From an uncultured Erysipelotrichaceae bacterium (lineage in GTDB: Bacteria > Bacillota_I > Bacilli_A > RFN20 > CAG-826): a stretch of DNA of 50,006 nt. Position numbers and translations under genes: made by a program. Positions 1 through 10,201 of the stretch are shown here, piece by piece (position 1 is the first letter of the stretch; each line of letters begins with the position of its first letter). The stretch is taken from NCBI GenBank assembly GCA_900315885.1, contig ONAT01000008.1, positions 1-50,006 on the forward strand, written 5' to 3'. The notes below the pieces were generated by a model. That model was not told where the DNA came from. It made no database searches and saw only the letters and a program-made list of their open reading frames with translations.

Positions 1-241
1 TTTTCTATAAAGTCAAAGGGTTGGACATTACTATTTTACTATATTTTGGACATTATTTTTTTACTTCCTTTTTTTTGGATTTGAAATTTTTATTTAAGGA
101 AATAGACTTGTAGTATTATAAAATATAGTATATATGTAATAAAAAATGATATAATTAATGCGCATTGTAATAGTTATAGATATAAGGCAGATATATGATA
201 TAGATAATAAATAGTTTCATTAAATAATGGAGAGATAATTA
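1..241. other. Non-coding leader before the TrlF-like gene
   Basis: No gene is visible. The stretch is extremely AT-rich. The string TTGGACATTA occurs twice in the first 60 bases and a related AAGGACATTTT lies just after the downstream gene (about 3364), so the gene may be flanked by short degenerate repeats, but these are too short to call an attachment site. AT-rich hexamers between 100 and 140 could be a promoter. A GGAGA ribosome binding site sits at 229-233, just ahead of the ATG at 242. Confidence 0.4.
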
Positions 242-3200
242 ATGAATTATGAAGTTGGGTCTTTATGGAGAAAATGGGATTTACATGTACATACACCATT
301 TTCTATTTTGAATAATCAGTTTGGATTTGATTTTGATAATTATTTTTATAATTTGTTTAGCAAAGCTATTGCAAACAAAATATATGTAATCGGTATTACT
401 GATTATTACTCAATAGAAGGTTATAAAAAAGTTAAAGAGTATTTGTCTGATAATAAAAAACTGAAAAAATTATTTAAAAAAGAAGTATCAAGTGATTCAA
501 AGTATATTGAAAAAATAAGAAACATCACAGTAATGCCTAACATTGAGTTTAGACTAAATACTGTAATTAGTGTAGCTGGTAAAAATAATCAATCAAAACT
601 ACAAGTGCATGTCATATTTTCTGATTTGGTTCCAGTGTCAGATATAGAAACTCAATTTTTAAATTCAATTCATTTTACAAATGGACAAAAGGAAGTAGTG
701 TTGACTAAAAATGCTGTAATTAATTATGGCAAAGAAATGATAGAATCTGGTGCTTGTCCTCCGCACGAGAAGGATCCTGAATTTGTAGGATATAATCAAA
801 TAGCAGTAGATTTAAATGAAATTGTTAGAGTTTTAAAAAACTCATTTAAAGGAAGATACATAATTGTTGGTGTTGAAGAAGATATTACAAGAGTTTTATG
901 GCGAGACCAAGCCAGTGCTGTTAGAAAGAATTATTATGAAAACTGTGATGCTATTTTCTCGTCAAATCCTAAATCTATTAAGTGGTTTGCTTCTAAAAAT
1001 GCTGTAATCACTCTGAAGAAAAAAAGGCATGTATCTGGGGCTCTGATTCTCATTCAATTGAAAAATTGTTTGAAACTTATGAAAACAGATTTTTATGGGT
1101 AAAGGCTGATACAACATTTACGGGGTTAAAATCAGCAATAAATTCAATCAATGAAAGGGTGTTTGTTGGAGAAATTCCATCAGAACTCTTTGACGCAAGA
1201 CTAAGGGCTAACTATTCTATAGAGTCAGTACACATTAGCAAGAATTCAGGAAAGGTGTTAGACAAAAAATGGTTTAATATGAGTAATGAAATTCCTTTGA
1301 ATCCTTTTATGGTTACAATTATTGGAAATAAAGGTAGTGGAAAAAGTGCAATTGCGGACGTTATTGCTTATTTAGGAAATTCATATAGATTGGGCAAGGC
1401 ATCCTTCTTAAATGAACAAAGATTTTTAAAACAAAGCACTCATTATTATAAAGATTTTAAAGCGGAAATGCGAATGTATGGAAAAAATCATGAACATATA
1501 AAAAAAGATGTTTTGTCTAATTGTTTTACAAAAGATGCTCCAGAAAAAGTTCAATTTTTACCTCAGAAATACATTGAAGAAGTTTGTAACGATTTAGGCG
1601 ATGAGTTTCAAGAAGAAATTGACAATGTAATTTATTCTTATATTAGACCAGAAAATAAGCTGAATTCTACAAATCTAAAGGAACTAATTGAGATAATTAC
1701 GAAAAGTATAAAAAATAATATAATTAGTAAGAGAACAGAGCTTAACGATATAAATGATTCTATTGTTTTATTAGAAAATAAAGACACAAACGAATATAAG
1801 CAAAAATTAAACAATCAATTAACTGTTCAAAATGAAAGGTTAAAAAATCATGATGCAAATAAGCCAGAAGTTGTAGAAAAACCATCTGATTTAGAAACAG
1901 ATTCATATTCGATTTTAGATGTTAAGTTATCTCAATACTCAACTACAATTGATGAAGAAATATATAAAACACAAAACAAACAATCCTCTATTAATTGTTT
2001 GCTGAATAAAATTTCGGAGTTTGAAAATAGTGCTAAAATTTCTGTTGCAAATTTGGCAGACACAAATAATAAATATGAAGAATTGAGAAAAGTACTTCAT
2101 ATTGAAAATAGCAAAAAATACGTTTCTTATAGTATTAATGAAAGTGATTTAAATAATAAAAAATCTGTATTGCTGAAAGAATACACTGAACAATCAGAAA
2201 TTTTATCCGATCAGTTTAATAAAGAAAATATTATTAGATTGATTGGAGATATGAATGACTATGAAAAAATAGTAGAAGAATCGATGAAAATCAAATCGCT
2301 ATATGCCAGAAAGTATTATGTTGATTCTTATAAAGAAAAATTACAAAATTTAACATCTGAAAAATCTAAAAGATATTTACAATATGTCTTTAATTATAAC
2401 AAATGGCAAAATGATAGGAAAATGATTATCGGAGATATTCCAAATAATATAGACGGGGAATCTATTAAAAAGTATAGCGAAGAAATTGACTATGTTAAAA
2501 ATAAGTTACCATCAGAATTAGAAGAGCTAAGAAAGACAAGAAAACAAATTATTAATGATATATGTTCTGAATATGAACAATTACGAGAAGTTTATCAGGA
2601 TATCTATACACCGATTCAAGCAAAAATCGATACTCTGTTACAAAATGATGAGGAAAAAATAGAATTTAAAGTTAACACATATCCAGCTAAAGATTTGGCA
2701 AGTAGAATTATTGAATATATGAATCAAAGGGTGTCTAGCGAATTTAAAGGCGTAGCCGAAGGGTATGAAAAAATAAATTCATTTATTAAGGAAACTAATT
2801 TTGATGAAAACAGCTCAATTTTGGATTTTGTAATAAAAATATTTGAAGAAGTTGAAAAAACAAAAGATATAAATAGTTTTATTCCTGAAAGAATTAAATT
2901 TTATAATTTTTTAGGTGGGTTGGATTATTTAAACGTAAATTACTCTTTGACATTAGGAGAAAAAAATTGTCTGAATTATCACCAGGCGAAAGAGGGATAG
3001 TTCTGCTAGTGTTTTATTTAGCTTTAAGTAAAAATAATTATCCTCTCATTATTGATCAACCTGAAGACAATTTAGATAATCAATCCGTATATAAAAGACT
3101 GGTCCCTTGTATCAAGGCTGCAAAGAAAAATAGACAAATTATTGTTGTAACTCACAATCCAAATATTGCTGTTGCATGCGATTCAGAGCAAATAATTTAT

Positions 3201-3350
3201 ACGCAAATGAATAAGGAAACGTTTGAATTCACTTATCAAACAGGTAGCTTAGAAAATCATGAAATTAGAAAAAAGGTTGTTGATATTTTAGAGGGAACAA
3301 TGCCAGCGTTTGATTTAAGAAGATTAAAATATTTGGATGAAATAGAGTAA
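242..3350 (+). pseudogene. PHP-domain + SMC-like AAA ATPase (TrlF-like), interrupted by two frameshifts
   Basis: Three consecutive reading frames (242-1102, about 1015-3000, 2967-3350) read as one protein of about 1,035 residues. The first carries a PHP phosphoesterase start (KWDLHVHTPFS near residue 12, then ITDYYS). The GSDSHS metal motif appears only in the second frame, near 1039. The second frame holds a Walker A (GNKGSGKSA, near 1323) and a long coiled coil. The third holds the ABC signature LSPGERG and a Walker B region (LIIDQPEDN). This order matches ATPases annotated as TrlF-like, found in defence islands. Both breaks fall at runs of seven A (1018-1025 and 2959-2966 approximately), where eight A would restore the frame. 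It may be a pseudogene, a homopolymer assembly error, or expressed by slippage. All motifs are otherwise intact, which argues for recent breakage or an artefact. Confidence 0.8.
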
Positions 3351-3411
3351 AAAAAGACAACAAAAGGACATTTTAATTAGGGATTTTAATTATTAGCCCA
3401 TTATAGGAAAG

Positions 3412-3456
3412 AAAAACCATACTCAAGAGTATTTGACTCAAGGGTATGGCTTTTTT
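3412..3456. terminator. Intrinsic terminator, probably bidirectional
   Basis: The stem CCATACTC (3417-3424) pairs with GGGTATGG (3442-3449) with one G-T pair. It is followed by C and six T, and preceded by five A that serve as a T-run on the other strand. It lies between the ends of two convergent genes. Confidence 0.7.
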
Positions 3457-3812
3457 AATCTTTTGTTTTTAATACCTTCCAATGATATCCACCAGCAGTT
3501 TTAGATTTTCCTTGCAAACAAGCAGATACAGAGGTTCGTCCAATGTTCATTATTTTTGCTCCAATCAAATCTATCCTTAGATTGTGTAACAGGTCAGTTA
3601 TCCATTTGAAGTTCCCCATATAAACGTTGATATGGAAAGCTGTTGGAAGCACCAAACACCTCATAAGGTTTATAATTTTTTTCGGGACCGCCAACAATAA
3701 CTCTTCCTCTTCTTAATAAAGTGAATCTAGCATTCTTAACATCACCAGGAATTCTAATTGCAATAAAGCCCTTAACATCTAACTCTTCGTCTCTATAAGG
3801 AATAGTAAAGTT
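3455..3812 (-). pseudogene. Chimeric remnant: Hsp90-like ATPase fragment joined to a NUMOD-type HNH endonuclease tail
   Basis: On the minus strand, 3812 to about 3555 translates to a piece of an Hsp90/histidine-kinase-like ATPase of the kind found in defence islands (LLRRGRVIVGGPEKNYKP, then ASNSFPYQRLYGELQMDN). The next codon is TGA where relatives have Trp; reading continues as PVTQSKDRFDW. In another frame the last 35 or so codons (3455-3560) read GRTSVSACLQGKSKTAGGYHWK, which is the conserved C-terminal NUMOD repeat of HNH/homing-type endonucleases. Neither piece has a complete domain. Two unrelated gene ends have been fused by deletion and then mutated. The 80-residue ORF at 3455-3697 is only partly meaningful. 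The N-terminal ATPase half is not elsewhere in the window. Confidence 0.6.
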
Positions 3813-3843
3813 TCATATACATATCAATTTGGAGGTATGGAAT

Positions 3844-4056
3844 ATGGATAAAATGTTAAAGGTTCTAAAGCATTTGCTAGAACTAAAATGCAAAGAAATA
3901 AATACAAACTTAAGCGGCATTAAACATTTAGAAAATTATTACATTGGCTTACTTGGTTGGAGTAAAGAAAAAGCCATCAACTACATTCTAGAATTATTCG
4001 ATAATGGAACTATTGATTCAATTAAAGTTTTAGAATCTAATGGCAAAGAATTATAA
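3844..4056 (+). CDS. Small hypothetical protein linked to a serine recombinase
   Basis: This 70-residue protein is mostly helical and has no recognised domain. The ATG at 3844 is chosen because GGAGG at 3831-3835 lies 8 bases upstream; the in-frame TTG at 3829 overlaps that site. It is followed after 21 bases by a recombinase remnant that has its own AGGAGG site, so the two were probably one transcriptional unit in a mobile element. It may be an accessory or regulatory protein of that element; its function is unknown. It is intact although the recombinase is wrecked. Confidence 0.55.
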   Translation: MDKMLKVLKHLLELKCKEINTNLSGIKHLENYYIGLLGWSKEKAINYILELFDNGTIDSIKVLESNGKEL

Positions 4057-4077
4057 GCAAGAAAGGAGGCAATTTAA

Positions 4078-5071
<994 letters not shown>

Positions 5072-5081
5072 TAAAAAAATC

Positions 5082-5112
5082 GAATAGCCAAAACAAATGG
5101 CTACTCTTTTTT
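5082..5112 (+). terminator. Intrinsic terminator after recombinase remnant
   Basis: The stem GAATAGCCA (5082-5090) pairs with TGGCTACTC (5098-5106), 8 of 9 canonical plus one A-C mismatch, and is followed by six T. An A-run on the left side would let it also serve the minus-strand gene that ends at 5123. Confidence 0.7.
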
Positions 5113-5122
5113 GTCTTAAAAA

Positions 5123-5695
5123 TTATTTACAAACAAATTTTCCATCAACATTTTTAAACTTGTTATTATTCCAATCACGTCTCAATGTTTGAATATTAGT
5201 CTTAATATAAGCTATTGCCTTTGCGTAATCCTTTTCTTTTGCCTTTCCAGATTTATCAAAAATTGTATATGAATCATCAATTGAAATAGATGCACTAGAT
5301 CCATCTGTCAAATCAACATGTACGTGTGGAAGGTTATGAGATGACATTTCATCCGTTCTAATAATAATTTTATAGTTAGAATTTCTAAACTCTACTTTTT
5401 CATTTAAAGGTTGAGTATCTTTAAAAAATTCATCCATAACAGTATTATATTCTTCTTCAGTTATTGGCAGTTCTTTAAATGGAATGTTATTATCATTTAA
5501 ATTATTCTCAAATTCAGTAATATTCGCATCCTCAACAATATATAAATCATGCCTTCCGTTTGCATCTATAATTGGTTGTCCCTTCTTTTCTTTGAAATAT
5601 AGGTAATGCCAATTCATTAAACAACTAACTTTTGATAAAACAATAATATCATGATAAGTCTCACTACAATCAATTTCTACAGTATAAAATTTCAT
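5123..5695 (-). CDS. DUF4160-containing protein, function unknown
   Basis: This 190-residue soluble protein has no signal peptide. The C-terminal half (about residues 100-185) resembles DUF4160: it has the characteristic LPHVHVDL stretch, an acidic beta-strand segment, then a helix ending in LRRDW. DUF4160 proteins are small, often lie beside toxin-antitoxin or phage genes, and have no established biochemical role. The N-terminal 90 residues are not recognised. The start is supported by GGAGT-type bases (GGAAGGAG) 6-8 bases upstream. It stands alone, between a dead mobile element and the AbiE pair, so it is likely cargo of the accessory region. Confidence 0.65.
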   Translation of the reverse strand: MKFYTVEIDCSETYHDIIVLSKVSCLMNWHYLYFKEKKGQPIIDANGRHDLYIVEDANITEFENNLNDNNIPFKELPITEEEYNTVMDEFFKDTQPLNEKVEFRNSNYKIIIRTDEMSSHNLPHVHVDLTDGSSASISIDDSYTIFDKSGKAKEKDYAKAIAYIKTNIQTLRRDWNNNKFKNVDGKFVCK

Positions 5696-6105
5696 AAATT
5701 AACTCCTTCCATTTTTTTATTTAAGTATAACATATTGCGTACTTTTATATTTCTTTATCTGTTAAATTATTAAAGAAAAAGGCATAACCTTAATTGACTA
5801 TACCTAATCTTGAACATTTAATCCCTATTTAAAAAGACTAAATCTTTTCTTTTTTTTGTAAATTAAGTTATTAACATAATTGCTAAATTTAAAACTATTT
5901 CTAGGTTTATATAAATTATTTGTTAAATGACAAATCAAGCATATAAACATATGTTATTTGCAAGAACACCATCCTTACGAAAACTATAGTGCATTATATT
6001 AGTAGTTATAAGTTAATTTCTTAAAAAGATAAATGTTATTTCTTCAATTTCACAATTTAATAAGAAAATAGAAGAAGATATCAAGAATAATAAATAAATT
6101 AAAGA
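5696..6105. other. Long non-coding gap with a perfect 10-bp inverted repeat
   Basis: No ORF or RNA gene is recognised in these 410 AT-rich bases. The arms ATATCAAGAA (6078-6087) and TTCTTGATAT (6111-6120) form a perfect inverted repeat whose right arm lies inside the last codons of the toxin gene abiEii. On the minus strand it sits just where a terminator would be expected, but it lacks a clean U-run. Confidence 0.45.
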
Positions 6106-7068
6106 CTATGTTCTTGATATTTTCCATAGTGCCATTGGGTGAAGCTTAATTCGATTAATAATTTCTCTTTTCTTAAATAATAAAGAAGGTTCATATTGCT
6201 TTTCTTTAAATAGAATTAAGAAATTTTCTTCGCTTTTTGATAGTGGCAGAAAAACATGTTTTATAAATCTTTTAACTGTTGATACGGCTTCTTTCATAGT
6301 AAAACCGTCGGATTGTTTTAATGTGAAAGATAGATATTGCGGTATTTTATTTGTTGTAAAAACTTCTAAATTTTTATAAAAATCATTTATGATTTCGTCA
6401 AAATTTTTACTTGCTAAATTGCTGATAGCAATATAAAAAATTGTGCATTTTCTAATTGTTCTACATTCAGCTTTTGTAAATATGTTTCTCTTTATCATGT
6501 TATAAACATCATATAAGTCACGAATTGTACATCTTTCTATAAGGGCTTTAATTTTTGAACCATATAACTCGTATTTATTTAGAGTTAAGACATAAAAATT
6601 CTCTAAGAAATCAATTGAAGTTTTCGATATTACTGGATTAAATATGTGAATCCTATTCATATAATTTATTTCGATTTTTAAATTGTCTTTATTGCCAAAA
6701 TTATTATTATAATTAAACACGAATGAATCCAACGCATAACTATGTTTTGTTCCACTACTTAGGGTGTAATTATTTATATTCATGTACCTAATTAAAATTG
6801 CGGAAATTTCTTTTCTTTTAAAAAGCATTTCTTCTCTTGAACACTCTAAGGAAAAATCCAAATCAATGTCAACGCTGAGCCTAGGCAAATTAAAAATGGT
6901 GAAATTTATTGCAGTTCCACCTTTTAATACGAGGCATGAATTCAATTCTTTGTTTGAGTTTATAAATTTTAGAACATCAATTAATCTTAGCACTTTTTCT
7001 AGAGTTTCAGATTTAAATCCAGTGTCTTTAGCTAACTTACTTATTTCATCTTTTGAATGCTTGAACAT
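6106..7068 (-). CDS. abiEii: AbiEii-like nucleotidyltransferase toxin
   Basis: This 320-residue protein is the toxin of a type IV toxin-antitoxin system of the AbiE family. The nucleotidyltransferase signature is clear: LVLKGGTAINF (Gly50-Gly51) followed by the metal-binding VDIDLDF (Asp67, Asp69). A second conserved segment, SKIKALIERCTIRDLYDVYN (about residues 171-190), has the Lys and RDLYD residues seen in active members. Known relatives arrest growth by adding nucleotides to RNA targets and can abort phage infection. The gene lies 12 bases after the antitoxin gene with its own GGGAG site, so the two are co-transcribed. Length and motifs are complete and it is probably functional. Confidence 0.9.
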   Translation of the reverse strand: MFKHSKDEISKLAKDTGFKSETLEKVLRLIDVLKFINSNKELNSCLVLKGGTAINFTIFNLPRLSVDIDLDFSLECSREEMLFKRKEISAILIRYMNINNYTLSSGTKHSYALDSFVFNYNNNFGNKDNLKIEINYMNRIHIFNPVISKTSIDFLENFYVLTLNKYELYGSKIKALIERCTIRDLYDVYNMIKRNIFTKAECRTIRKCTIFYIAISNLASKNFDEIINDFYKNLEVFTTNKIPQYLSFTLKQSDGFTMKEAVSTVKRFIKHVFLPLSKSEENFLILFKEKQYEPSLLFKKREIINRIKLHPMALWKISRT

Positions 7069-7080
7069 GTGTTTTGCTCC

Positions 7081-7815
7081 CTAATTAATATAGGAGCTTA
7101 AATCTTTATAAACGAAAATTTTCCATTCTTTATTGTATACATGTGCTTTTTTGTTAGTGTCAAAATATCCTTTCACAGAATCAGACATGTCATGGCATTT
7201 TTGAAAAAACGATTCAGGTATATTGAATTGTTCTTTAAATAATGACAATATTAATCCGACCTTTTTATATAACATTTTTGAAGATATTTCTTCTAAATAT
7301 TTTGCGATGTCGTCGATAGCAATATATGGAATCATTTTGATACAGTTTAGTGTTTCTTCTAAATCGGAGTATTTGCCTGAATCTTTAATTGAATCAACAA
7401 TTGTACGTTCTATTGAAGCAACTCTAACTCCTCTAATTGTTTCTATAAAAGAAGAGGATTTTGTGTGTATAGGTACAAATGTATTTTCTTCAAATTCTAA
7501 TGAATTGAATGGAGTAAGAGACGAAACAGCTACAGTATTGTATACTTGATTATAATATCCATAAAACTCAAAAGCTGAATGATGAGAAATAAAAGATGAT
7601 TTAGTTATATTTGAACCAATTAAAAATTTATCCGCTAAAGGGCCATCTGTTTCAAGACTTATTGTTGTATATAAGTCTCTTTTTATTCTTTTGACAAATC
7701 CTTTTTTTAAATAGTTTTGTATAGTTGCATTAGCTAGGTTGTTATTTCCAACTATTTTTACTAGAGTATTATAATTAAAGATTTTAATTTTAGATAACAT
7801 ACCTAAGTATTTCAT
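7081..7815 (-). CDS. abiEi: AbiEi-like antitoxin / transcriptional regulator
   Basis: This protein of about 244 residues has an N-terminal winged-helix (LSKIKIFNYNTLVKIVGNNN, then the LKKGFVKRIKRDLYT wing) and an AbiEi-type C-terminal half containing VRVASIERTIVDSI. AbiEi proteins neutralise AbiEii and bind their own promoter to autoregulate. An upstream in-frame ATG at 7827 exists, but the probable -10 box at 7832-7837 would start the transcript near 7825. The ATG at 7815, preceded by GGTGA, is therefore the better start. The leader would be only about ten bases. The order antitoxin then toxin is standard for the family. Confidence 0.88.
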   Translation of the reverse strand: MKYLGMLSKIKIFNYNTLVKIVGNNNLANATIQNYLKKGFVKRIKRDLYTTISLETDGPLADKFLIGSNITKSSFISHHSAFEFYGYYNQVYNTVAVSSLTPFNSLEFEENTFVPIHTKSSSFIETIRGVRVASIERTIVDSIKDSGKYSDLEETLNCIKMIPYIAIDDIAKYLEEISSKMLYKKVGLILSLFKEQFNIPESFFQKCHDMSDSVKGYFDTNKKAHVYNKEWKIFVYKDLSSYIN

Positions 7816-7831
7816 ATGAATCACCATTTAT

Positions 7832-7837
7832 ATTATA
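7832..7837 (-). promoter_or_regulatory. -10 box for the abiE operon
   Basis: A perfect TATAAT on the minus strand lies 17 bases before the preferred abiEi start codon. A -35 box is not clear; TTGTTC lies further upstream at an overlong spacing, so the promoter may rely on an activator or on an AT-rich UP-like region. Confidence 0.5.
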
Positions 7838-8206
7838 ACAAAAAAATGAATTTAGAAGAACAAAAAAGGTTAAAAAAACATAGCCAACAGTAATATTTAA
7901 TACTAATATAATTGTTAGAATAACTAAATATTAATGTTAATCAAAAATCATGCCTAAAGATACTATTATTGATGTATTGTAAAACGCGACTTAAAAACTT
8001 GTTTTTTTATTGACATAATCATAATGGAAAAAACGATAAATTATGATATACTATAAATACGAGATTAGTCGACGGAATGAGGGAATTACACAAAACAATA
8101 GATTATTTAAATCAATATATTAATATAAAAAGATGATTATTTTGATGTCAGTATGCGACATCAAATGATTTTGAATATTACGTTATCTATGAGAGGAAGT
8201 GGTTTT
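7838..8206. other. Intergenic region and promoter zone for the Wadjet operon
   Basis: The region separates the divergent abiE and jet operons and holds no gene. A TTGACA lies at 8010-8015 and TATACT at 8047-8052, but they are 31 bases apart, so no single sigma-A promoter can be claimed. Another Met codon at 8153 is in frame with jetA but has no ribosome binding site. Confidence 0.4.
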
Positions 8207-9580
8207 GTGACGTCTATTTTTGATATAACTAATGAACGATTTTTCATGCCATTAGCTTGTAAGAACAGAAAAATTTATATGGATGCTATCTTGTTTTTAA
8301 ACGAAGTCATAAATGGACTTTTTGAAGCACAAGATAATGATAAGACAAAAATAATTGATAAATTAACAAATCATTTAGATGATTTGGTAGAAGTCAAATT
8401 ATACAAAGACGATTCTGGTGATGAATATGAGGATAAACTAGATAATAGAAGTAAAGCCGCTTTAATAATAAACAAACTTATAGATTATGGATGGCTTTCA
8501 GAAGAGATGATTGGGAATAATAAGACTTTGGATTTCAATGATTATAGTTATGATTTTATAGATCTTATCGAAAAAATTGTAGCTAATAATAAGCCACCAT
8601 ACACAAGTTATGTAAAGCAAATAAAAAATGTTATTAATCAATTTGATTATTCTACTGTTGATGATATTGAAATTGTTGATAACGCATTAAATAATTTTGT
8701 TGTTGCATTAAGAGGATTGAGATCTAAAATTCAGACATTTTATAAACATATAACAAAGACAGTGAATCTAAGTGATTTATTAAAAGAATTCACAGGGGAA
8801 TACAAAGAATATTTCTTTGATTCGGCATATTTAAATCTAAAAATAAGAGATGGTGTTGATTTTGAAATACCAAGAATAGCTGAACAATTAGAAAAGATTT
8901 TACATGATTCATTTAATATGGAGAAACTTATTGATGCCAAAATGAAAGAAAAAGGCTTTGAAATGTACGGGGTGGCCAAAGATTATATTGATAAAGCCAA
9001 AAAAAGGATAATCACTAATATTCGAACTTGTCCATTAATTATAGAAATGATTGATACTAAAAACGAGCGATATCTTGCGCGCACTACAGCTGTAATAACT
9101 CATTTAATTAAGCGCGGTGAGGATATTGAAGGCATTTTAAATAGATTAATAGATGAAGTTAAAAATGACAAAGTTGTTGATGAAAACTTTGCTTATATGT
9201 TTACAATGCATCATTATACTTTTAATTCTTTAAGTAGGCCAAGAAATTACAACCCTAAAGCGAAACCGGATATGCTTCCTGTTGATTCGAGTGTCAGTAA
9301 TGAAGCAAAGAACAAAGCACTAGAAATTTTAAAAGAAGACAGCAAGTACAATGTTAAAAATGTTAATAAGTATGTAAGTAATTTTTTAAATGGCGATAAA
9401 CAAAAGAAAATATCTGAACAAAAAATTAAATCAAAATACGAATTTGTTATGATTATTTCAATCATGATGTATTCGAAATTACCTAAAGCAAATTATGAAA
9501 TTGAATTATTAAGCGAAAGAATCAAACGTAACGGTATTTCTTTTAATGATTTTATCATCAAACAAAAGGAGAATATTTAA
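8207..9580 (+). CDS. jetA: Wadjet anti-plasmid protein JetA (kleisin subunit)
   Basis: This protein of about 457 residues is the first gene of a four-gene Wadjet operon. JetA is the kleisin (MukF-like) that bridges the JetC SMC heads and recruits JetB. The start is placed at GTG 8207: the family characteristically begins with a short tail and then FDITNERFFMPLACKN, and AGAGGAAG at 8192-8199 gives a suitable ribosome binding site. The frame is open from ATG 8153, which would add 18 unsupported residues. The body has a winged-helix N-terminal region, long helices in the middle and a charged C-terminus. It lacks a DUF3375-like appearance and looks closer to the DUF5716-type JetA, so I lean to Wadjet type III, without being able to test it. 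Confidence 0.85.
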   Translation: MTSIFDITNERFFMPLACKNRKIYMDAILFLNEVINGLFEAQDNDKTKIIDKLTNHLDDLVEVKLYKDDSGDEYEDKLDNRSKAALIINKLIDYGWLSEEMIGNNKTLDFNDYSYDFIDLIEKIVANNKPPYTSYVKQIKNVINQFDYSTVDDIEIVDNALNNFVVALRGLRSKIQTFYKHITKTVNLSDLLKEFTGEYKEYFFDSAYLNLKIRDGVDFEIPRIAEQLEKILHDSFNMEKLIDAKMKEKGFEMYGVAKDYIDKAKKRIITNIRTCPLIIEMIDTKNERYLARTTAVITHLIKRGEDIEGILNRLIDEVKNDKVVDENFAYMFTMHHYTFNSLSRPRNYNPKAKPDMLPVDSSVSNEAKNKALEILKEDSKYNVKNVNKYVSNFLNGDKQKKISEQKIKSKYEFVMIISIMMYSKLPKANYEIELLSERIKRNGISFNDFIIKQKENI

Positions 9581-10201
9581 ATGACCAATGAAGAAAGTAA
9601 AAGATTTAATGAGTTATATTGCTTATTAACTGAAAACGAAAAGCAAAAAATGAAAGAAGTCACGATTAAATTGTTAAAAGTTAATTTTTTGTTGAGAAAA
9701 ACTATTAGCAATGATATGTATTCCTTTATAATTAACCACAAAGAATTGCTTGTGTTATTTTTTGATTATATAAATTTTGATTTTATTATATATGAGGATA
9801 AGGAATTGGCTTATATCAAAACTAATGATGATAAAGTAATTAGTGCTATTAACAAAAATGAAACGTTGTGTTTGTTGGTTTTAAGACTATTATATCAAAA
9901 CAAAATAGATGAGGTATCACTTGCTGATGAAATAGAAATAACAGTGAAGGACTTACAAGATAAGCTATTTTCAGTCGGTTTTGATAGTAATTCAAATGAT
10001 AGAGTAAGAAAAGGAACTTTAATAGAAATGCTTAAAGTCTTTAAGCAACATAATATTATTTTTTATAATGGAGATTTAGCTTTAGATGATACTACTATAG
10101 TAATCTATCCATCTATTGAAGTAGCACTTGACTTTAAAAAAATGGATGAAATATTAACAAGATTGGATTTGTTGAGGGGCGGAGATGATAACGATGAGTA
10201 A
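9581..10201 (+). CDS. jetB: Wadjet anti-plasmid protein JetB (MukE-like)
   Basis: A 206-residue protein directly abutting jetA (start one base after the stop), with AGGAG eight bases upstream. JetB is the kite (MukE-like) subunit that binds the JetA kleisin. The sequence shows the expected tandem winged-helix pattern (FLLRKTISNDMYSFI near residue 35; ETLCLLVLRLLYQ near 92; RKGTLIEMLKVFKQHNII near 145). Identification rests mainly on position between the kleisin and the SMC gene and on size. It overlaps the start of jetC, so translation is coupled. Confidence 0.82.
   Translation: MTNEESKRFNELYCLLTENEKQKMKEVTIKLLKVNFLLRKTISNDMYSFIINHKELLVLFFDYINFDFIIYEDKELAYIKTNDDKVISAINKNETLCLLVLRLLYQNKIDEVSLADEIEITVKDLQDKLFSVGFDSNSNDRVRKGTLIEMLKVFKQHNIIFYNGDLALDDTTIVIYPSIEVALDFKKMDEILTRLDLLRGGDDNDE

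Noticed and set aside
1-241. Attachment site at the GGACATTA repeats flanking the TrlF-like gene
   Set aside because: Only seven or eight bases are shared and such AT-rich strings are common here.
242-3350. Programmed frameshifting as proven
   Set aside because: No slippery-site plus pseudoknot is visible and both slips are simple homopolymer changes, so artefact or mutation is at least as likely.
3540-3590. TGA read as Trp in the Hsp90-like fragment, suggesting a code-4 source
   Set aside because: Only one site of this kind, with normal TGG Trp codons beside it, in a fragment already broken. A simple TGG to TGA mutation is enough.
8153-8206. ATG 8153 as the start of jetA
   Set aside because: No ribosome binding site there, and the family motif begins just after GTG 8207, which does have one.
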